A DNA stretch of 64,000 bases from Acinetobacter tianfuensis (GTDB lineage: Bacteria; Pseudomonadota; Gammaproteobacteria; Pseudomonadales; Moraxellaceae): NCBI RefSeq assembly GCF_003611465.1, contig NZ_RAXV01000008.1, forward strand, positions 34,918-98,917. The letters run 5' to 3'. Shown one piece after another: positions 54,751 through 64,000 of the stretch. The translations under genes and the position numbers were made by a program. The notes under the pieces are model-generated. The model worked only from the letters and a program-made list of their open reading frames with translations, had not been told where the DNA came from and made no database searches. Within the stretch, counting starts at the first letter, position 1, and each line of letters begins with the position of its first letter.

Positions 54751-55752
54751 CTATTTAGGTTCTGGCGGTGTCATGCCAAATTGCAAGTATGCCATATTGG
54801 TTGCAATACGGCCGCGTGCGGTACGCATGACATAGCCTTGCTGGATAAGATAGGGCTCAATCACATCTTCTAATGTGCCTGAATCTTCTGCCATGGCAGC
54901 AGCTAAAGCTTCTACACCTGCAGGACCGCCATCAAAGCGTTCCAGCAGCATGGATAAGTAGCGGCGGTCCAAAGTGTCTAAGCCGTCTTTATCAACATTC
55001 AGCATATCCAGTGCACGCTGAGCCATATCTTGGGTGACTTCACCTGTGCCTTTCACTTGAGCATAGTCGCGAACGCGGCGTAATAAGCGGTTTGCAATAC
55101 GCGGTGTGCCGCGAGCGCGGCGGGCAATTTCCTGTGCGCCTGCAGCTGTAATCGGCACATCCATTAAATTTGCAGATCGGGTGACAATATGTGTGAGATC
55201 TTCAACTGAATAAAACTCTAAACGCTGCACAATACCAAAACGGTCACGAAGCGGAGAGGTGAGCAAGCCTGCGCGTGTTGTTGCCGCAACTAAAGTAAAT
55301 GGCGGTAAATCCAGTTTGATTGAGCGGGCAGCAGGGCCTTCACCAATCATAATATCCAGCTGGTAGTCTTCCATTGCAGGATACAAAATTTCTTCAATGA
55401 CTGGAGAAAGACGATGGATCTCATCAATAAATAAAACGTCGCCTTCTTCAAGATTGGTCAGCATGGCTGCTAAATCGCCAGCGCGTTCCAAGACAGGGCC
55501 TGAAGTGGACTTTAGATTGCCGCCCATTTCACGGGCAATAATATTGGCAAGTGTTGTTTTACCTAAACCCGGCGGGCCAAAGATAAGGGTATGATCCAGC
55601 GCTTCTTCACGGCCGCGGGCAGCGCCAATAAAGATTTCCATTTGTTCACGAACCACAGGCTGACCGATATAGTCATCGAGTGAGGTTGGGCGGATGGCGC
55701 GGTCGATATGATCTTCGGGTTTTTCGGAACCACCGATGAGACGGTCTTGCAT
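54751..55752 (-). CDS. ruvB: Holliday junction helicase motor RuvB
   Basis: A 333-residue AAA+ hexameric motor that drives branch migration of Holliday junctions. Walker A is GPPGLGKTT (59-67), Walker [11 protein letters not shown], sensor 1 VAATTRAG, and the C-terminal winged helix ends with [12 protein letters not shown]. It works with RuvA, encoded about 300 bp upstream rather than directly adjacent. Confidence 0.97.
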   Translation of the reverse strand: MQDRLIGGSEKPEDHIDRAIRPTSLDDYIGQPVVREQMEIFIGAARGREEALDHTLIFGPPGLGKTTLANIIAREMGGNLKSTSGPVLERAGDLAAMLTNLEEGDVLFIDEIHRLSPVIEEILYPAMEDYQLDIMIGEGPAARSIKLDLPPFTLVAATTRAGLLTSPLRDRFGIVQRLEFYSVEDLTHIVTRSANLMDVPITAAGAQEIARRARGTPRIANRLLRRVRDYAQVKGTGEVTQDMAQRALDMLNVDKDGLDTLDRRYLSMLLERFDGGPAGVEALAAAMAEDSGTLEDVIEPYLIQQGYVMRTARGRIATNMAYLQFGMTPPEPK

Positions 55753-56049
55753 AAGTTTGACTTCAATTAATACGATTTGCTAAAAAACATGCAGCATGCT
55801 GCTAAGCATAACAGTGTCTTTTCAATAATATTTTTACTCAGGGAATAACCTGCGGTTCGCCTTACCTTACGAAATATATTTCTCATTCGGCAAAAGTAAG
55901 CAAAACCATTGTCATTCGCAAAACTCGTCGAATGATGATGCGAATCAACTATATCGTAGAAACATTATCATGCCTATGCTTCCTGCCTCGAACAGTTGCG
56001 AATGACGTTTACGCGTATCACAAGCTAGTTGTAATTGGTCTTTATCGTC
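55753..56049. other. Repeat-like spacer between ruvA and ruvB
   Basis: About 300 bp that split the normally adjacent ruvAB pair. It contains the 11-bp inverted repeat GTCATTCGCAA (55911-55921) / TTGCGAATGAC (55996-56006) and further copies of the GAATGATGATGCGAAT word between. It encodes nothing obvious and could be a small non-autonomous or REP-like element. Confidence 0.45.
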
Positions 56050-56652
56050 TTATTTATTCATCGACTTAAGTGCAGCGCGAATAATATCGCTGGCTTCAGT
56101 GAAATCACCTTTAGCCGCATTTACCAGTTTTTGGGCTTCAGCAGGTTTGTAGCCCAAAGACTGTAAAGCCGCTTCAGCCTCAGCCACAGCTGAGTTGCCT
56201 GTAAATTGAATTTGCGGGCTTGTAGAGTTGCTTGGAACAGATACAGCTGACATTGCTTTAAAGCGATCACGCAGTTCAATCATTAGACGTTCAGCTGTTT
56301 TTGCGCCAACGCCCGGGACTTTGACCAGTGTTTTAACATCACCATTTTCAACAGTATGAATGAGCATTTCGACACTGAGTGTAGATAAAATACCCAAAGC
56401 CATTTTTGGACCTACCCCATTGACTTTAATCAGGGTGCGGAAAATGGTTTTTTCTTGCGGGTTGATAAAGCCGTATAGCAGCTGTGCATCTTCACGTACA
56501 GCCAAGTGTGTCCATAAAGTGACTTTTTGTCCTTTTTGCAATTGGCAAAATGTTGAAAGCGGGGTGTCTATTTCATAGCCCACGCCATTTACATTTAAAA
56601 GAACTGTTGGCGCTTCTAATGCAAGCACCTCACCAATTAGACATCCGATCAT
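56050..56652 (-). CDS. ruvA: Holliday junction branch migration protein RuvA
   Basis: A 200-residue tetrameric protein that binds four-way junctions and loads RuvB. Domain I is the OB fold (MIGCLIGEVLALEAPTVLLNVNGVGYEI), domain II holds two helix-hairpin-helix motifs (LIKVNGVGPKMALGIL, LVKVPGVGAKTAERLMIEL), and domain III (about 150-200) contacts RuvB. Confidence 0.96.
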   Translation of the reverse strand: MIGCLIGEVLALEAPTVLLNVNGVGYEIDTPLSTFCQLQKGQKVTLWTHLAVREDAQLLYGFINPQEKTIFRTLIKVNGVGPKMALGILSTLSVEMLIHTVENGDVKTLVKVPGVGAKTAERLMIELRDRFKAMSAVSVPSNSTSPQIQFTGNSAVAEAEAALQSLGYKPAEAQKLVNAAKGDFTEASDIIRAALKSMNK

Positions 56653-56793
56653 TAAATTTATTCACTTCTATGTAGTTGGAAAGCATAGTAATCGGCATGA
56701 TGCATAATTACAAAATACCGATGCTGTTCAGTTGATTTTATGCGGCGTATTTATGCATATGCTGCAGTATTTACCAAAAATCCAAGGCAAAGA

Positions 56794-58131
56794 CTATAAG
56801 AGGCCTGTTTTATTGCCTTGCAGTTCTTGCGACAAGTTATATGCCTGATGATCTGAAAATTTGGAAATAATATCCAGCACCATCATGATGTTTTCATAAT
56901 GATCATGGCTAAACTGCGTGCCAGAGCGCTGTAAAATGGACATCAGGCGCTGTTCTTTAAAACTTAGTGTTTTATGCGGCGTAGTGAGCGGAATAAAGGC
57001 ATCTAATATATTTTGCAGACTTTGATGGGCAATAATTTCGAGTCCAGCTTTTTGCGGGTGCTCAAAAATTTTATCCCGCGCTAAGTTCTTTGCGCGGTTA
57101 ATGCCTTCGCCAACATCCTTTGGGCAATAGTCCAGCAGGCTGCCTTGCAGCTGTCCAGATAGAATTTCAACATGATGCTTGGCAAAAGCAGTCGTGACTT
57201 CATCGACTAGCCGTTTCATGACACGGCCGCGCAAAGCTGCAATTTTTTGCTGCCAAGTGGTATTCATTGAAAGTTCAGCAGGGATGCCATAGTCGCCAAT
57301 CAGATTTAGAAAGATTGGTTCAACTTCTTCATAGCTGAGCATATTCAGAATAATGCCATCTTCTAAATCAATCAGGGCGTAGCACATATCATCGGCTGCT
57401 TCGAGTAAATAAGTCAGCGGATGGCGGCAATAATGAAAGTCACCGAGCTGAATGAGGCCAAGCTGTTCTGCAATTTGCTGCAGAATTTCTTTTTCAGATT
57501 GATAGCAGCCAAACTTTGCGCGTTTGCTGGCAGGAGTATCACCTTGAGATGCAATGGTTTTCGAAAGCCATGGATACTTTAAGTAAGCCCCTAACGTTGC
57601 GTAAGTTAGGCGCATGCCGCCGTCATTGGGATGGTAGTCAATTTTGGTCAGCAGGCGCAGACCTTGCGCATTGCCTTCAAATTGGCGTAAGTCGGCTTCC
57701 TGCTCTGGGCTGAGGTCCTGCAGGAAGTCGGTATGCGAAGCATCATCGAACCATTCGCGGATCGCATATTCGCCTGCATGTCCAAAAGGCGGGTTGCCAA
57801 TATCATGCGCAAGGCAAGCCGCTTGAATAATGGCGCCGACATCGGCTGGAGAAATCCATACAGGAAGCTGAGCTTTAATTTTTTCTGCCGCCAGCATGCC
57901 AAGAGAGCGGCCAATGCAGGAAACTTCAAGTGAATGCGTTAAGCGGGTATGAATGCCGTCATGCTGCGTCAGCGGATGAACTTGGGTTTTTCGGTTCAGC
58001 TGGCGAAAACTTTGCGAGAAAATAATACGGTCATAATCTTTGTGGAATGGGCTTCGAGCCTGTTCTGAACTTTGCTTTTTACTGCCAATACGAACTGTCG
58101 AAAGCAGCTCTAACCAACGCATTTGTTCCAT
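56794..58131 (-). CDS. Deoxyguanosinetriphosphate triphosphohydrolase-like protein
   Basis: A 445-residue HD-superfamily enzyme that splits dNTPs to nucleoside and triphosphate, adjusting nucleotide pools. HD motifs are TRLTHSLEVSCIGRSLG and LAHDIGNPPFGHAGE. The C-terminal region carries the family CYALIDLEDGI segment. It is of the dGTPase type found in many Proteobacteria. Orientation is opposite to purL. Confidence 0.92.
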   Translation of the reverse strand: MEQMRWLELLSTVRIGSKKQSSEQARSPFHKDYDRIIFSQSFRQLNRKTQVHPLTQHDGIHTRLTHSLEVSCIGRSLGMLAAEKIKAQLPVWISPADVGAIIQAACLAHDIGNPPFGHAGEYAIREWFDDASHTDFLQDLSPEQEADLRQFEGNAQGLRLLTKIDYHPNDGGMRLTYATLGAYLKYPWLSKTIASQGDTPASKRAKFGCYQSEKEILQQIAEQLGLIQLGDFHYCRHPLTYLLEAADDMCYALIDLEDGIILNMLSYEEVEPIFLNLIGDYGIPAELSMNTTWQQKIAALRGRVMKRLVDEVTTAFAKHHVEILSGQLQGSLLDYCPKDVGEGINRAKNLARDKIFEHPQKAGLEIIAHQSLQNILDAFIPLTTPHKTLSFKEQRLMSILQRSGTQFSHDHYENIMMVLDIISKFSDHQAYNLSQELQGNKTGLL

Positions 58132-58858
58132 TTATCATTATTCAGTGGTGATCTGAATGCATCATGCCAAATTTCTTGAAAATGTACCAGTGCAGGGCGA
58201 CATAAGTTGTCTTGTTAAATGGATGATGTTTGTTTTAATTTTCAAGCCGCTTTAATAAATATACTGATGCATTGGGCGTTTGAATCTATATTTTAAAATG
58301 CAATAAGAATAGCGCTGGTCGAACCTCAGAAATATAACCTTAAAAATTATTGAAATGAGAAAAGTTATTTTCTAGTAATTTATCAATTAGGCGCTGCCGC
58401 CTTACTGATTGTTTTAGGAACATGATAGATAAATCATCATTATTTGATCATTTGGAGAGGATGGATTCTTTCTGTCATTTTAAGTTTTTTTTTACTTTAT
58501 GCGCTGTATGTGAACTCCTATTGTCTGCAACGCAAATAGAGCCTTTTGACAAAGGCAGTCATTCATTTAATATTAGGTGTACAATGTATAAGCATAATTG
58601 TGCATATACGCTGAAAAAAGGGGAATGATTTTTACTGCAGCAAATAGTCAAACTTATTTATTCATAACATAACTGAATTGTTACGAATCATGATTAAAAC
58701 TGAAAGTCAAAGAAAATCGAGCATCTAAAACAAAGATTTCAGCTTTTTTAAAGCCTGATATGACTAGCTCAAAATCCGCTTTCACAGTAGAATATGCGCT
58801 CTCTTCAAGTCACATTGCGGCTTGGTTCAAAAGACCAGCCCGTGGAGCCAAAATCAGC
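58132..58858. other. Divergent region upstream of purL
   Basis: About 730 bp between dgt and purL. A reading frame of 68 codons at 58422-58628 has Cys-rich, low-quality sequence and is probably not a gene. An in-frame extension of purL from 58760 to 58858 also lies here. The purL promoter is expected in the right half. Confidence 0.4.
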
Positions 58859-61800
58859 ATGTTTATCGTGGCCGGTGCACCAGCACACTCTTCTTTTAAG
58901 AAAACGCAACTATTAACACGTCTATCTTCGATTAGTTCTGTTCAAGAAATTGAAAGTCAATTGGTCTATCTATTTGACCAAGCGCTCAACGAGCAACAAC
59001 AGCAATCTGCTTTACAGCTTTTAAACGATGGCGCATCGTTTGAAGTTCGTCAGGCTGCAAGTGATGAAGTTCAAATTTTAGTGACACCGCGCGTAGGTAC
59101 AATTTCACCGTGGTCGTCTAAGGCAACAGATATTTTTGCCAACTGCAATACGCCTGTACACCGCCTTGAACGCGGTGTTTTGTTTACTTTAAAAGGTATT
59201 TCAGACGTATCTGATGCAGTAAAACAAGTGCTGCATGACCGTATGACGGAAAGTGTTTTCAGTCAGATTGATGACGCTGCTGCATTATTCTCAGAAACAG
59301 AACCAAAGCCGCTAAATGCAATTGACATTTTAGGTCAGGGTAAAGATGCTTTAGTAAAAGCGAACTCTGAGTTTGGTTTTGCTTTATCTGATGAAGAAAT
59401 TGATTATTTAGTTGCTGCGTTTAACAAGCTTGGCCGTAATCCGCATGACATCGAACTGATGATGTTTGCTCAAGCAAACTCTGAGCACTGCCGTCATAAA
59501 ATCTTTGGTTCTGAATGGACAATTGATGGTGAAGTTCAGCCATTGTCATTGTTCCAAATGATTAAAAACACCTATAAAGAATCTCCAGATGACGTTTTGT
59601 CTGCATATAAAGACAACGCATCAGTAATCGTAGGCTTTGACACTCAACGTTTCTATCCGAAAAAAGACGAAGAAACAGGTCAGCACGTTTACAAATATAA
59701 GAGCCAAGCTGCTCACATCTTAATGAAGGTGGAAACGCATAACCATCCGACAGCAATTGCTCCATTTGCGGGTGCTGCGACAGGTTCAGGCGGTGAAATC
59801 CGTGATGAAGGCGCAACAGGCCGTGGCGGTAAGCCAAAAGCAGGTTTAACAGGTTTCACTGTTTCTAACTTGAACATTCCGGGCTTTGAACAGCCTTGGG
59901 AAGAAAACTACGGCAAGCCGTCTCGTATGGCATCTCCGCTTCAAATTATGATTGAAGGCCCATTGGGTGGCGCTGCGTTTAACAACGAATTCGGTCGCCC
60001 TGCTTTAAATGGTTACTTCCGTACATTTGAACAAAATGTAAATGGTGATGTAAAAGGCTTCCATAAGCCAATTATGATTGCCGGCGGTTACGGTAACATC
60101 CGTCCTGACCACGTTGAAAAAGATGCAATCCAACCGGGTGATCTTTTAATCGTACTTGGCGGTCCTGCAATGCTGATCGGTCTAGGCGGTGGAGCAGCGT
60201 CTTCTGTAGACAGCGGTAAGTTAGGTGAAAACCTAGACTTCGCATCTGTACAGCGTGAAAACCCAGAAATGGAACGCCGTTGCCAAGAAGTGATTGATGC
60301 CTGCTGGCGCATGGAAGACCATAACCCAATCGTGTCTGTACATGACGTGGGTGCGGGCGGTATCTCAAATGCAATGCCTGAACTTGTGAACGATCACGAG
60401 TTAGGCGCAATTCTTGATCTTCGTAAAATTCCATCATTGGAAAAAGGCATGTCTCCAATGGAGATCTGGTCGAACGAAGCACAAGAGCGTTATGTATTGG
60501 CAATCCGTCCAAGCTCATTAGAATTATTTGAATCACTATGTGCACGTGAACGTTGCCCATTCGCCGTACTTGGTGAAGCAACTGAAGCGCGTCAATTGAC
60601 AGTGAACGATCCATTGTTTGAAAACAAAGCTGTGGATATGCCAATGCAAGTAATGCTTGGCGGTACACCGCGCATGAGCCGTTCATATGAAACAATTGAA
60701 CGTAAAGGCGATGACTTCACTGCTGAAACAGTAACAGATTTGAAAGATGCGATTTACCGCGTTCTTAAAAACCCAACTGTTGCATCTAAGTCGTTCTTAA
60801 TCACCATTGGTGACCGTTCGATTACAGGCATGGTTGCACGCGATCAGTTTGTAGGTAAGTGGCAAGTTCCTGTAGCGGACGCTGCAGTAACTACGACGAG
60901 CCTTGTAGGCTATACAGGTGAAGCGATGGCAATGGGTGAACGTCCACCAGTTGCGTTGTTGAATCCTGCTGCTTCTGCACGTTTATCTGTAGCAGAATCG
61001 ATTTCAAACATCATGTCTGCAAAAATCGACCAGATCAGCGACATTAAATTGTCTGCAAACTGGATGGCTGCTGCAGGTCAACAAGGTGAAGACCAAGCGC
61101 TATTCGAAGGTGTTAAAGCCATCGGTATGGAAATGTGTCCTGCACTAGGTATCGCAATTCCAGTGGGTAAAGACTCATTGTCTATGCGTACAACGTGGAA
61201 TGACGAAGGCGAAGATAAATCTGTAACTTCTCCAATGTCAGGCGTAATCACTGCATTTGCACCTGTGACTGATGTTCGCAAAACACTTACACCTGAACTT
61301 AAAAATATCGAGTCTGTACTGGTACGTATCGATCTTTCTAAAGGTCAATTCCGTCTTGGCGGTTCGATCCTTGCTCAGGTTTATAAAGCAATCGGTTCTG
61401 TAACACCAGACGTAGACAGTTTCGATGACTTCAAAGCATTCTTTGCATTGGTTCAAGATTGGAACAACCGTGGTCTAATCAAGGCTTACCATGACATCGG
61501 TGATGGTGGTCTATTGGCAACTGTTGCAGAAATGATGTTTGCTTCACGTCTAGGTGCAGCACTTGAAGATCAATCTACTGCAAGCTTGTTTGCAGAAGAA
61601 ATTGGTGCAGTGCTACAAATCAGCAAAGCGGATTGGGCTGCATTAGAAGCTGAAGTTGCAGCGTCTAGCCTTAAAGATGCGATTGCAGTTGTAGGTACTG
61701 TAAATGATACAGATACTTTAACTGTAAATGGTTTGAGCTTAGAACGTGCTGAATTACAGCAAGCATGGACAGAAGTGTCACATCAAATCCAACGTCTGCG

Positions 61801-62695
61801 TGACAACGTAGAAACTGCGGATCAAGAATATGCGTTAATCGCTGATAAATCACATGCAGGTTTAATTGCAAAACCAACATTTGATTTGAACGAGCCAATC
61901 GAAGCACCGTACATCAATGAACGCCGTCCAAACATGGTGATTCTGCGTGAACAAGGTGTAAACGGCCATGTAGAAATGGCTGCTGCATTCGATAAAGTCG
62001 GCTTCAACACTGTAGACGTACACATGAGCGACTTGCTTGCTGGCCGTATCAGTCTTGATGACTTTGAAGGTCTAGTTGCGTGTGGCGGTTTCTCTTACGG
62101 TGACGTATTGGGCGCAGGCGGCGGTTGGGCTAAATCTGTATTGTTCAATCCAAAACTTCGTGACCAATTTGAGAAATTCTTCAACCGTGATGAAACTTTC
62201 TCTCTAGGTATCTGTAACGGCTGTCAAATGCTGTCTCAGCTTGCACCATTAATTCCGGGTGCAGAAGCTTGGCCTCGTTTCCACCGCAATACTTCAGAGA
62301 TGTTTGAAGCGCGTGCTGTCAACGTACGCGTTGAAAAATCAAATTCTGTATTGTTAGAAGGTATGGAAGGTTCGATTCTTCCTATCGCTGTTGCACATGG
62401 TGAAGGCCGTGTAGTTGCTAGCGCGGAAAACATTGCAGCATTGAATGCAGGCGATCAAGTGATCTTGCGTTATGTAGATAGCCAAGGCAACCCAACGCAG
62501 CATTACCCAATGAACCCGAATGGTTCGCCAGAAGCGATTTCAGGTGTAACGTCTAAAGACGGCCGTGCAACGATTATGATGCCGCACCCTGAACGTAACT
62601 TCCGTGCGATTCAGCATTCTTGGAAACCTGAAGATTGGGATCAAGATGGTGCATGGTTACGTATGTTCCGTAATGCACGTAAATTTATTGGTTAA
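58859..62695 (+). CDS. purL: Phosphoribosylformylglycinamidine synthase PurL
   Basis: A 1278-residue large-type FGAM synthase of purine synthesis, with all parts fused: N-terminal PurS-like domain (about 1-150), linker, two AIR synthetase-like halves ([73 protein letters not shown]), and a C-terminal glutamine amidotransferase with catalytic Cys in [13 protein letters not shown] and HPERNFR. I start it at ATG 58859 ([13 protein letters not shown]), which matches family lengths and has GGAG upstream. An ATG at 58760 would add 33 unconserved residues. Confidence 0.96.
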   Translation: MFIVAGAPAHSSFKKTQLLTRLSSISSVQEIESQLVYLFDQALNEQQQQSALQLLNDGASFEVRQAASDEVQILVTPRVGTISPWSSKATDIFANCNTPVHRLERGVLFTLKGISDVSDAVKQVLHDRMTESVFSQIDDAAALFSETEPKPLNAIDILGQGKDALVKANSEFGFALSDEEIDYLVAAFNKLGRNPHDIELMMFAQANSEHCRHKIFGSEWTIDGEVQPLSLFQMIKNTYKESPDDVLSAYKDNASVIVGFDTQRFYPKKDEETGQHVYKYKSQAAHILMKVETHNHPTAIAPFAGAATGSGGEIRDEGATGRGGKPKAGLTGFTVSNLNIPGFEQPWEENYGKPSRMASPLQIMIEGPLGGAAFNNEFGRPALNGYFRTFEQNVNGDVKGFHKPIMIAGGYGNIRPDHVEKDAIQPGDLLIVLGGPAMLIGLGGGAASSVDSGKLGENLDFASVQRENPEMERRCQEVIDACWRMEDHNPIVSVHDVGAGGISNAMPELVNDHELGAILDLRKIPSLEKGMSPMEIWSNEAQERYVLAIRPSSLELFESLCARERCPFAVLGEATEARQLTVNDPLFENKAVDMPMQVMLGGTPRMSRSYETIERKGDDFTAETVTDLKDAIYRVLKNPTVASKSFLITIGDRSITGMVARDQFVGKWQVPVADAAVTTTSLVGYTGEAMAMGERPPVALLNPAASARLSVAESISNIMSAKIDQISDIKLSANWMAAAGQQGEDQALFEGVKAIGMEMCPALGIAIPVGKDSLSMRTTWNDEGEDKSVTSPMSGVITAFAPVTDVRKTLTPELKNIESVLVRIDLSKGQFRLGGSILAQVYKAIGSVTPDVDSFDDFKAFFALVQDWNNRGLIKAYHDIGDGGLLATVAEMMFASRLGAALEDQSTASLFAEEIGAVLQISKADWAALEAEVAASSLKDAIAVVGTVNDTDTLTVNGLSLERAELQQAWTEVSHQIQRLRDNVETADQEYALIADKSHAGLIAKPTFDLNEPIEAPYINERRPNMVILREQGVNGHVEMAAAFDKVGFNTVDVHMSDLLAGRISLDDFEGLVACGGFSYGDVLGAGGGWAKSVLFNPKLRDQFEKFFNRDETFSLGICNGCQMLSQLAPLIPGAEAWPRFHRNTSEMFEARAVNVRVEKSNSVLLEGMEGSILPIAVAHGEGRVVASAENIAALNAGDQVILRYVDSQGNPTQHYPMNPNGSPEAISGVTSKDGRATIMMPHPERNFRAIQHSWKPEDWDQDGAWLRMFRNARKFIG

Positions 62696-62715
62696 TTGAT
62701 TTAATCAACAAATTG

Positions 62716-62742
62716 AAAAAGCCCCGCAAGGGGCTTTTTTTT
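62716..62742 (+). terminator. Terminator after purL
   Basis: AAAAAGCCCC / GGGGCTTTTT with a GCAA loop and T8, about 20 bp after the purL stop. Confidence 0.92.
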
Positions 62743-62829
62743 ATGGCGAAGAGATACTTATCTTTCAGCGTTTTAAATGGCTTGGCTTTTCGTTTAAGAT
62801 GGATTGCTAAAATAAAAAATAGATCGCTT

Positions 62830-63354
62830 ATGAATCTACAAAAATTAGTAAAAATTCCCCTTATTGTTATTCCGAGTATTATTTTTCTGAATGGCTGTGA
62901 AGCGTATATGTGGCGACAGAATGTTGTACAGCTCCATGAAGTGGAAAAAAGAAGCGGACGACTTCAGCTGAATACTGATAGTAATTTAAAGGGTACGGAT
63001 GCAGATCTGAATGGTGTCCGTGATGATATTGATCTTTATATCGCTCAAAATTTTAAGCAGATACAGCAGCAAAGGGCAGTCGCTCAATATGCGATGCAAT
63101 TACAAAAGAGCCTATTAGTAGATAAACAGAACCTAGCGCAGGTTAAACATATTTCATTTGAGAAATCACGTGCAATAGGGTGCATCTATGAACGTTTTCA
63201 AGTAGATGAATTGCCTAAAGCAATGACGGTTGTTAAAGATATTAGTGCAATTACCATGAATACCAAAATACGTTTTAAAGCGCATTTAGCATTTAGTCAG
63301 GCTTTGGATGGAACCGTAATGACATTGGCTAACAATAATTTTTGTAGTAAATAA
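62830..63354 (+). CDS. Lipoprotein with a calcium-site-like motif
   Basis: A 174-residue protein with a lipoprotein signal (LVKIPLIVIPSIIFLNGC). After it comes GTDADLNGVRDDIDLYI, which looks like the DxDxNGVxDD loop of thrombospondin type-3/EF-hand calcium sites. The rest is helical, with two Cys near the C-terminal half. The ATG at 62830 gives a normal lipoprotein signal; an open frame extends upstream into the purL terminator, so earlier starts are unlikely. The ribosome site is weak. Function unknown. Confidence 0.7.
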   Translation: MNLQKLVKIPLIVIPSIIFLNGCEAYMWRQNVVQLHEVEKRSGRLQLNTDSNLKGTDADLNGVRDDIDLYIAQNFKQIQQQRAVAQYAMQLQKSLLVDKQNLAQVKHISFEKSRAIGCIYERFQVDELPKAMTVVKDISAITMNTKIRFKAHLAFSQALDGTVMTLANNNFCSK

Positions 63355-63428
63355 TATTGTAAAATAATGTCTTAATTTTACCTTATGGAAAAATATTAAA
63401 ACATTGGTTAAGATGCCTCATTATTATG

Positions 63429-63449
63429 CCACCTATTTGGTGGTTTTTT
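63429..63449 (+). terminator. Terminator after the lipoprotein gene
   Basis: CCACC / GGTGG with a five-base loop followed by T6. Confidence 0.7.
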
Positions 63450-63625
63450 GTGTCTGCAACTTTTGCAGTCTCCCATGCTGAACTTGGTTTAGATTTTGCT
63501 TTTATATTTGTGGAAACATGCTAGTGTGTAATTTATGCGCAATAACTATGCAAAAACTACGCAAAATAAAAGAAAGATGGATAACTAAACGAGTTCAGTA
63601 TCAACACTCATGATGAGGTGATGAC

Positions 63626-63754
63626 ATGATTAAAACAGTAGATTATTCGGCAGTTGATAAGTCTGCACTGCGTAAAAAGGGCTGGAAGCTTTTTGGTGCA
63701 GTCGTGTGTTTGCAGTTGGTGTTTTTAGTTTTGGGTTATGCGTTGCAGATGTAA
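63626..63754 (+). CDS. KGW motif small membrane protein
   Basis: A 42-residue protein: a charged N-terminus (MIKTVDYSAVDKSALRKKGW), with the KGW motif ahead of a single membrane helix (LFGAVVCLQLVFLVLGYAL). I recognise the layout as the KGW-motif small protein annotated in Acinetobacter genomes. The ribosome site GAGGTG at about 63615 is well spaced, and a strong terminator follows 15 bp after the stop. Function unknown. Confidence 0.8.
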   Translation: MIKTVDYSAVDKSALRKKGWKLFGAVVCLQLVFLVLGYALQM

Positions 63755-63768
63755 TATTTGAAATATAG

Positions 63769-63792
63769 AAACCGCCGTGAGGCGGTTTTTTT
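63769..63792. terminator. Terminator after the KGW gene
   Basis: AAACCGCC / GGCGGTTT with a GTGA loop and T7. It lies just before the end of a convergent minus-strand frame and may serve both. Confidence 0.9.
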
Positions 63793-63797
63793 ATGTG

Positions 63798-64000
63798 TTA
63801 TTTGTTGAAAAAGTAGTTCAGAGTTATATAAATGAAAATAATAGATGGAAGAATATAACGTGGTTGAGATATTTGGTTTTTAATAAATGTTGTGGAGTCA
63901 TTAATTAATTTAGATTGCTTTGAAGTGCTAACTATTTCTTGAGTATTTAATTCAAAAACATCTAGAAGTTCAAATTCATCTAGCAGCCTATTAGATAATT
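63798..64000 (-). CDS. C-terminal end of a gene entering from the right edge
   Basis: The minus strand is open from the right edge for 66 codons (LSNRLLDEFELLDVFELNTQ...) and ends in a hydrophobic segment (YILPSIIFIYITLNYFF) with a TAA at 63800-63798. It has the look of a protein with a C-terminal membrane anchor. It stops next to the KGW terminator, which supports a real gene. Not recognised; the start is outside the window. Confidence 0.55.
   Translation of the reverse strand, partial: LSNRLLDEFELLDVFELNTQEIVSTSKQSKLINDSTTFIKNQISQPRYILPSIIFIYITLNYFFNK

Noticed and set aside
58422..58628. A 68-codon frame upstream of purL
   Set aside because: Phe/Cys-rich sequence without domain pattern or ribosome site; likely chance.
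60072..60695. A 207-codon minus-strand frame inside purL
   Set aside because: It is fully within purL, with His/Gln/Arg-rich noise sequence typical of antisense frames.

Overview
The window is a stretch of Acinetobacter chromosome (Moraxellaceae, Gammaproteobacteria). The evidence is the gene content and order (lptM-lysA-dapF-hydrolase-xerC, tolQRA split from tolB-pal, a single LolF-type permease with lolD, tandem CSLREA/GlyGly-CTERM proteins, a KGW-motif small protein), the low to moderate G+C, and the protein sequences themselves. Most of it is housekeeping DNA. I see no rRNA, tRNA, CRISPR array, insertion sequence or prophage.

Layout. 1-494 is the N-terminal part of a Na+/alanine (AGCS) symporter, divergent from the D-Ala/D-Ser/Gly permease cycA. 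2352-6347 is a co-directional block: lptM (LPS translocon maturation), lysA and dapF (lysine/peptidoglycan precursors), an alpha/beta hydrolase and xerC. Then come a hypothetical gene, an Lrp/AsnC regulator divergent from a LysE-type exporter with a near-consensus Lrp box between them, etfBA, a 1-kb gap, and gyrA. 15164-20060 (minus) is an OMF-HlyD-ABC2-ABC2 efflux operon without an ATPase gene, divergent from serC.

23373-26000 (minus) is the clearest accessory segment: an AT-rich, tightly overlapped cassette of a frameshifted DUF2750 gene, two PAAR-type proteins, an unrecognised 227-residue protein and a small lipoprotein. It looks like an orphan type VI secretion tip/effector/immunity module. 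Next are a YaiI protein and an EamA transporter, a PilZ protein, the lipoprotein exporter lolF-lolD, comEC, an LpxL/LpxM-type acyltransferase, an S49 peptidase followed by a hydrolase gene cut by an amber stop, purN-purM, an AI-2E permease, hda, and two tandem rhombosortase-type surface proteins.

44125-45474 (minus) is a sigma factor / membrane protein / DUF3106 operon with a 14-bp inverted repeat at its head. Then follow an rRNA/tRNA methyltransferase, fbp, pal-tolB, tolA-tolR-tolQ-ybgC, ruvB and ruvA (separated by about 300 bp of repeat-like DNA), dgt and purL. The right end has a lipoprotein, a 42-residue KGW small protein and the C-terminal end of a gene entering from the right.

Observations that stand out: Phe at GyrA codon 81, a quinolone-resistance position; an extra segment of about 87 residues in the GyrA C-terminal domain; the PAAR cassette; the ATPase-less efflux operon; two broken genes (DUF2750, hydrolase); paired DnaA-box-like sites after serC; and several unexplained inverted repeats and small proteins.
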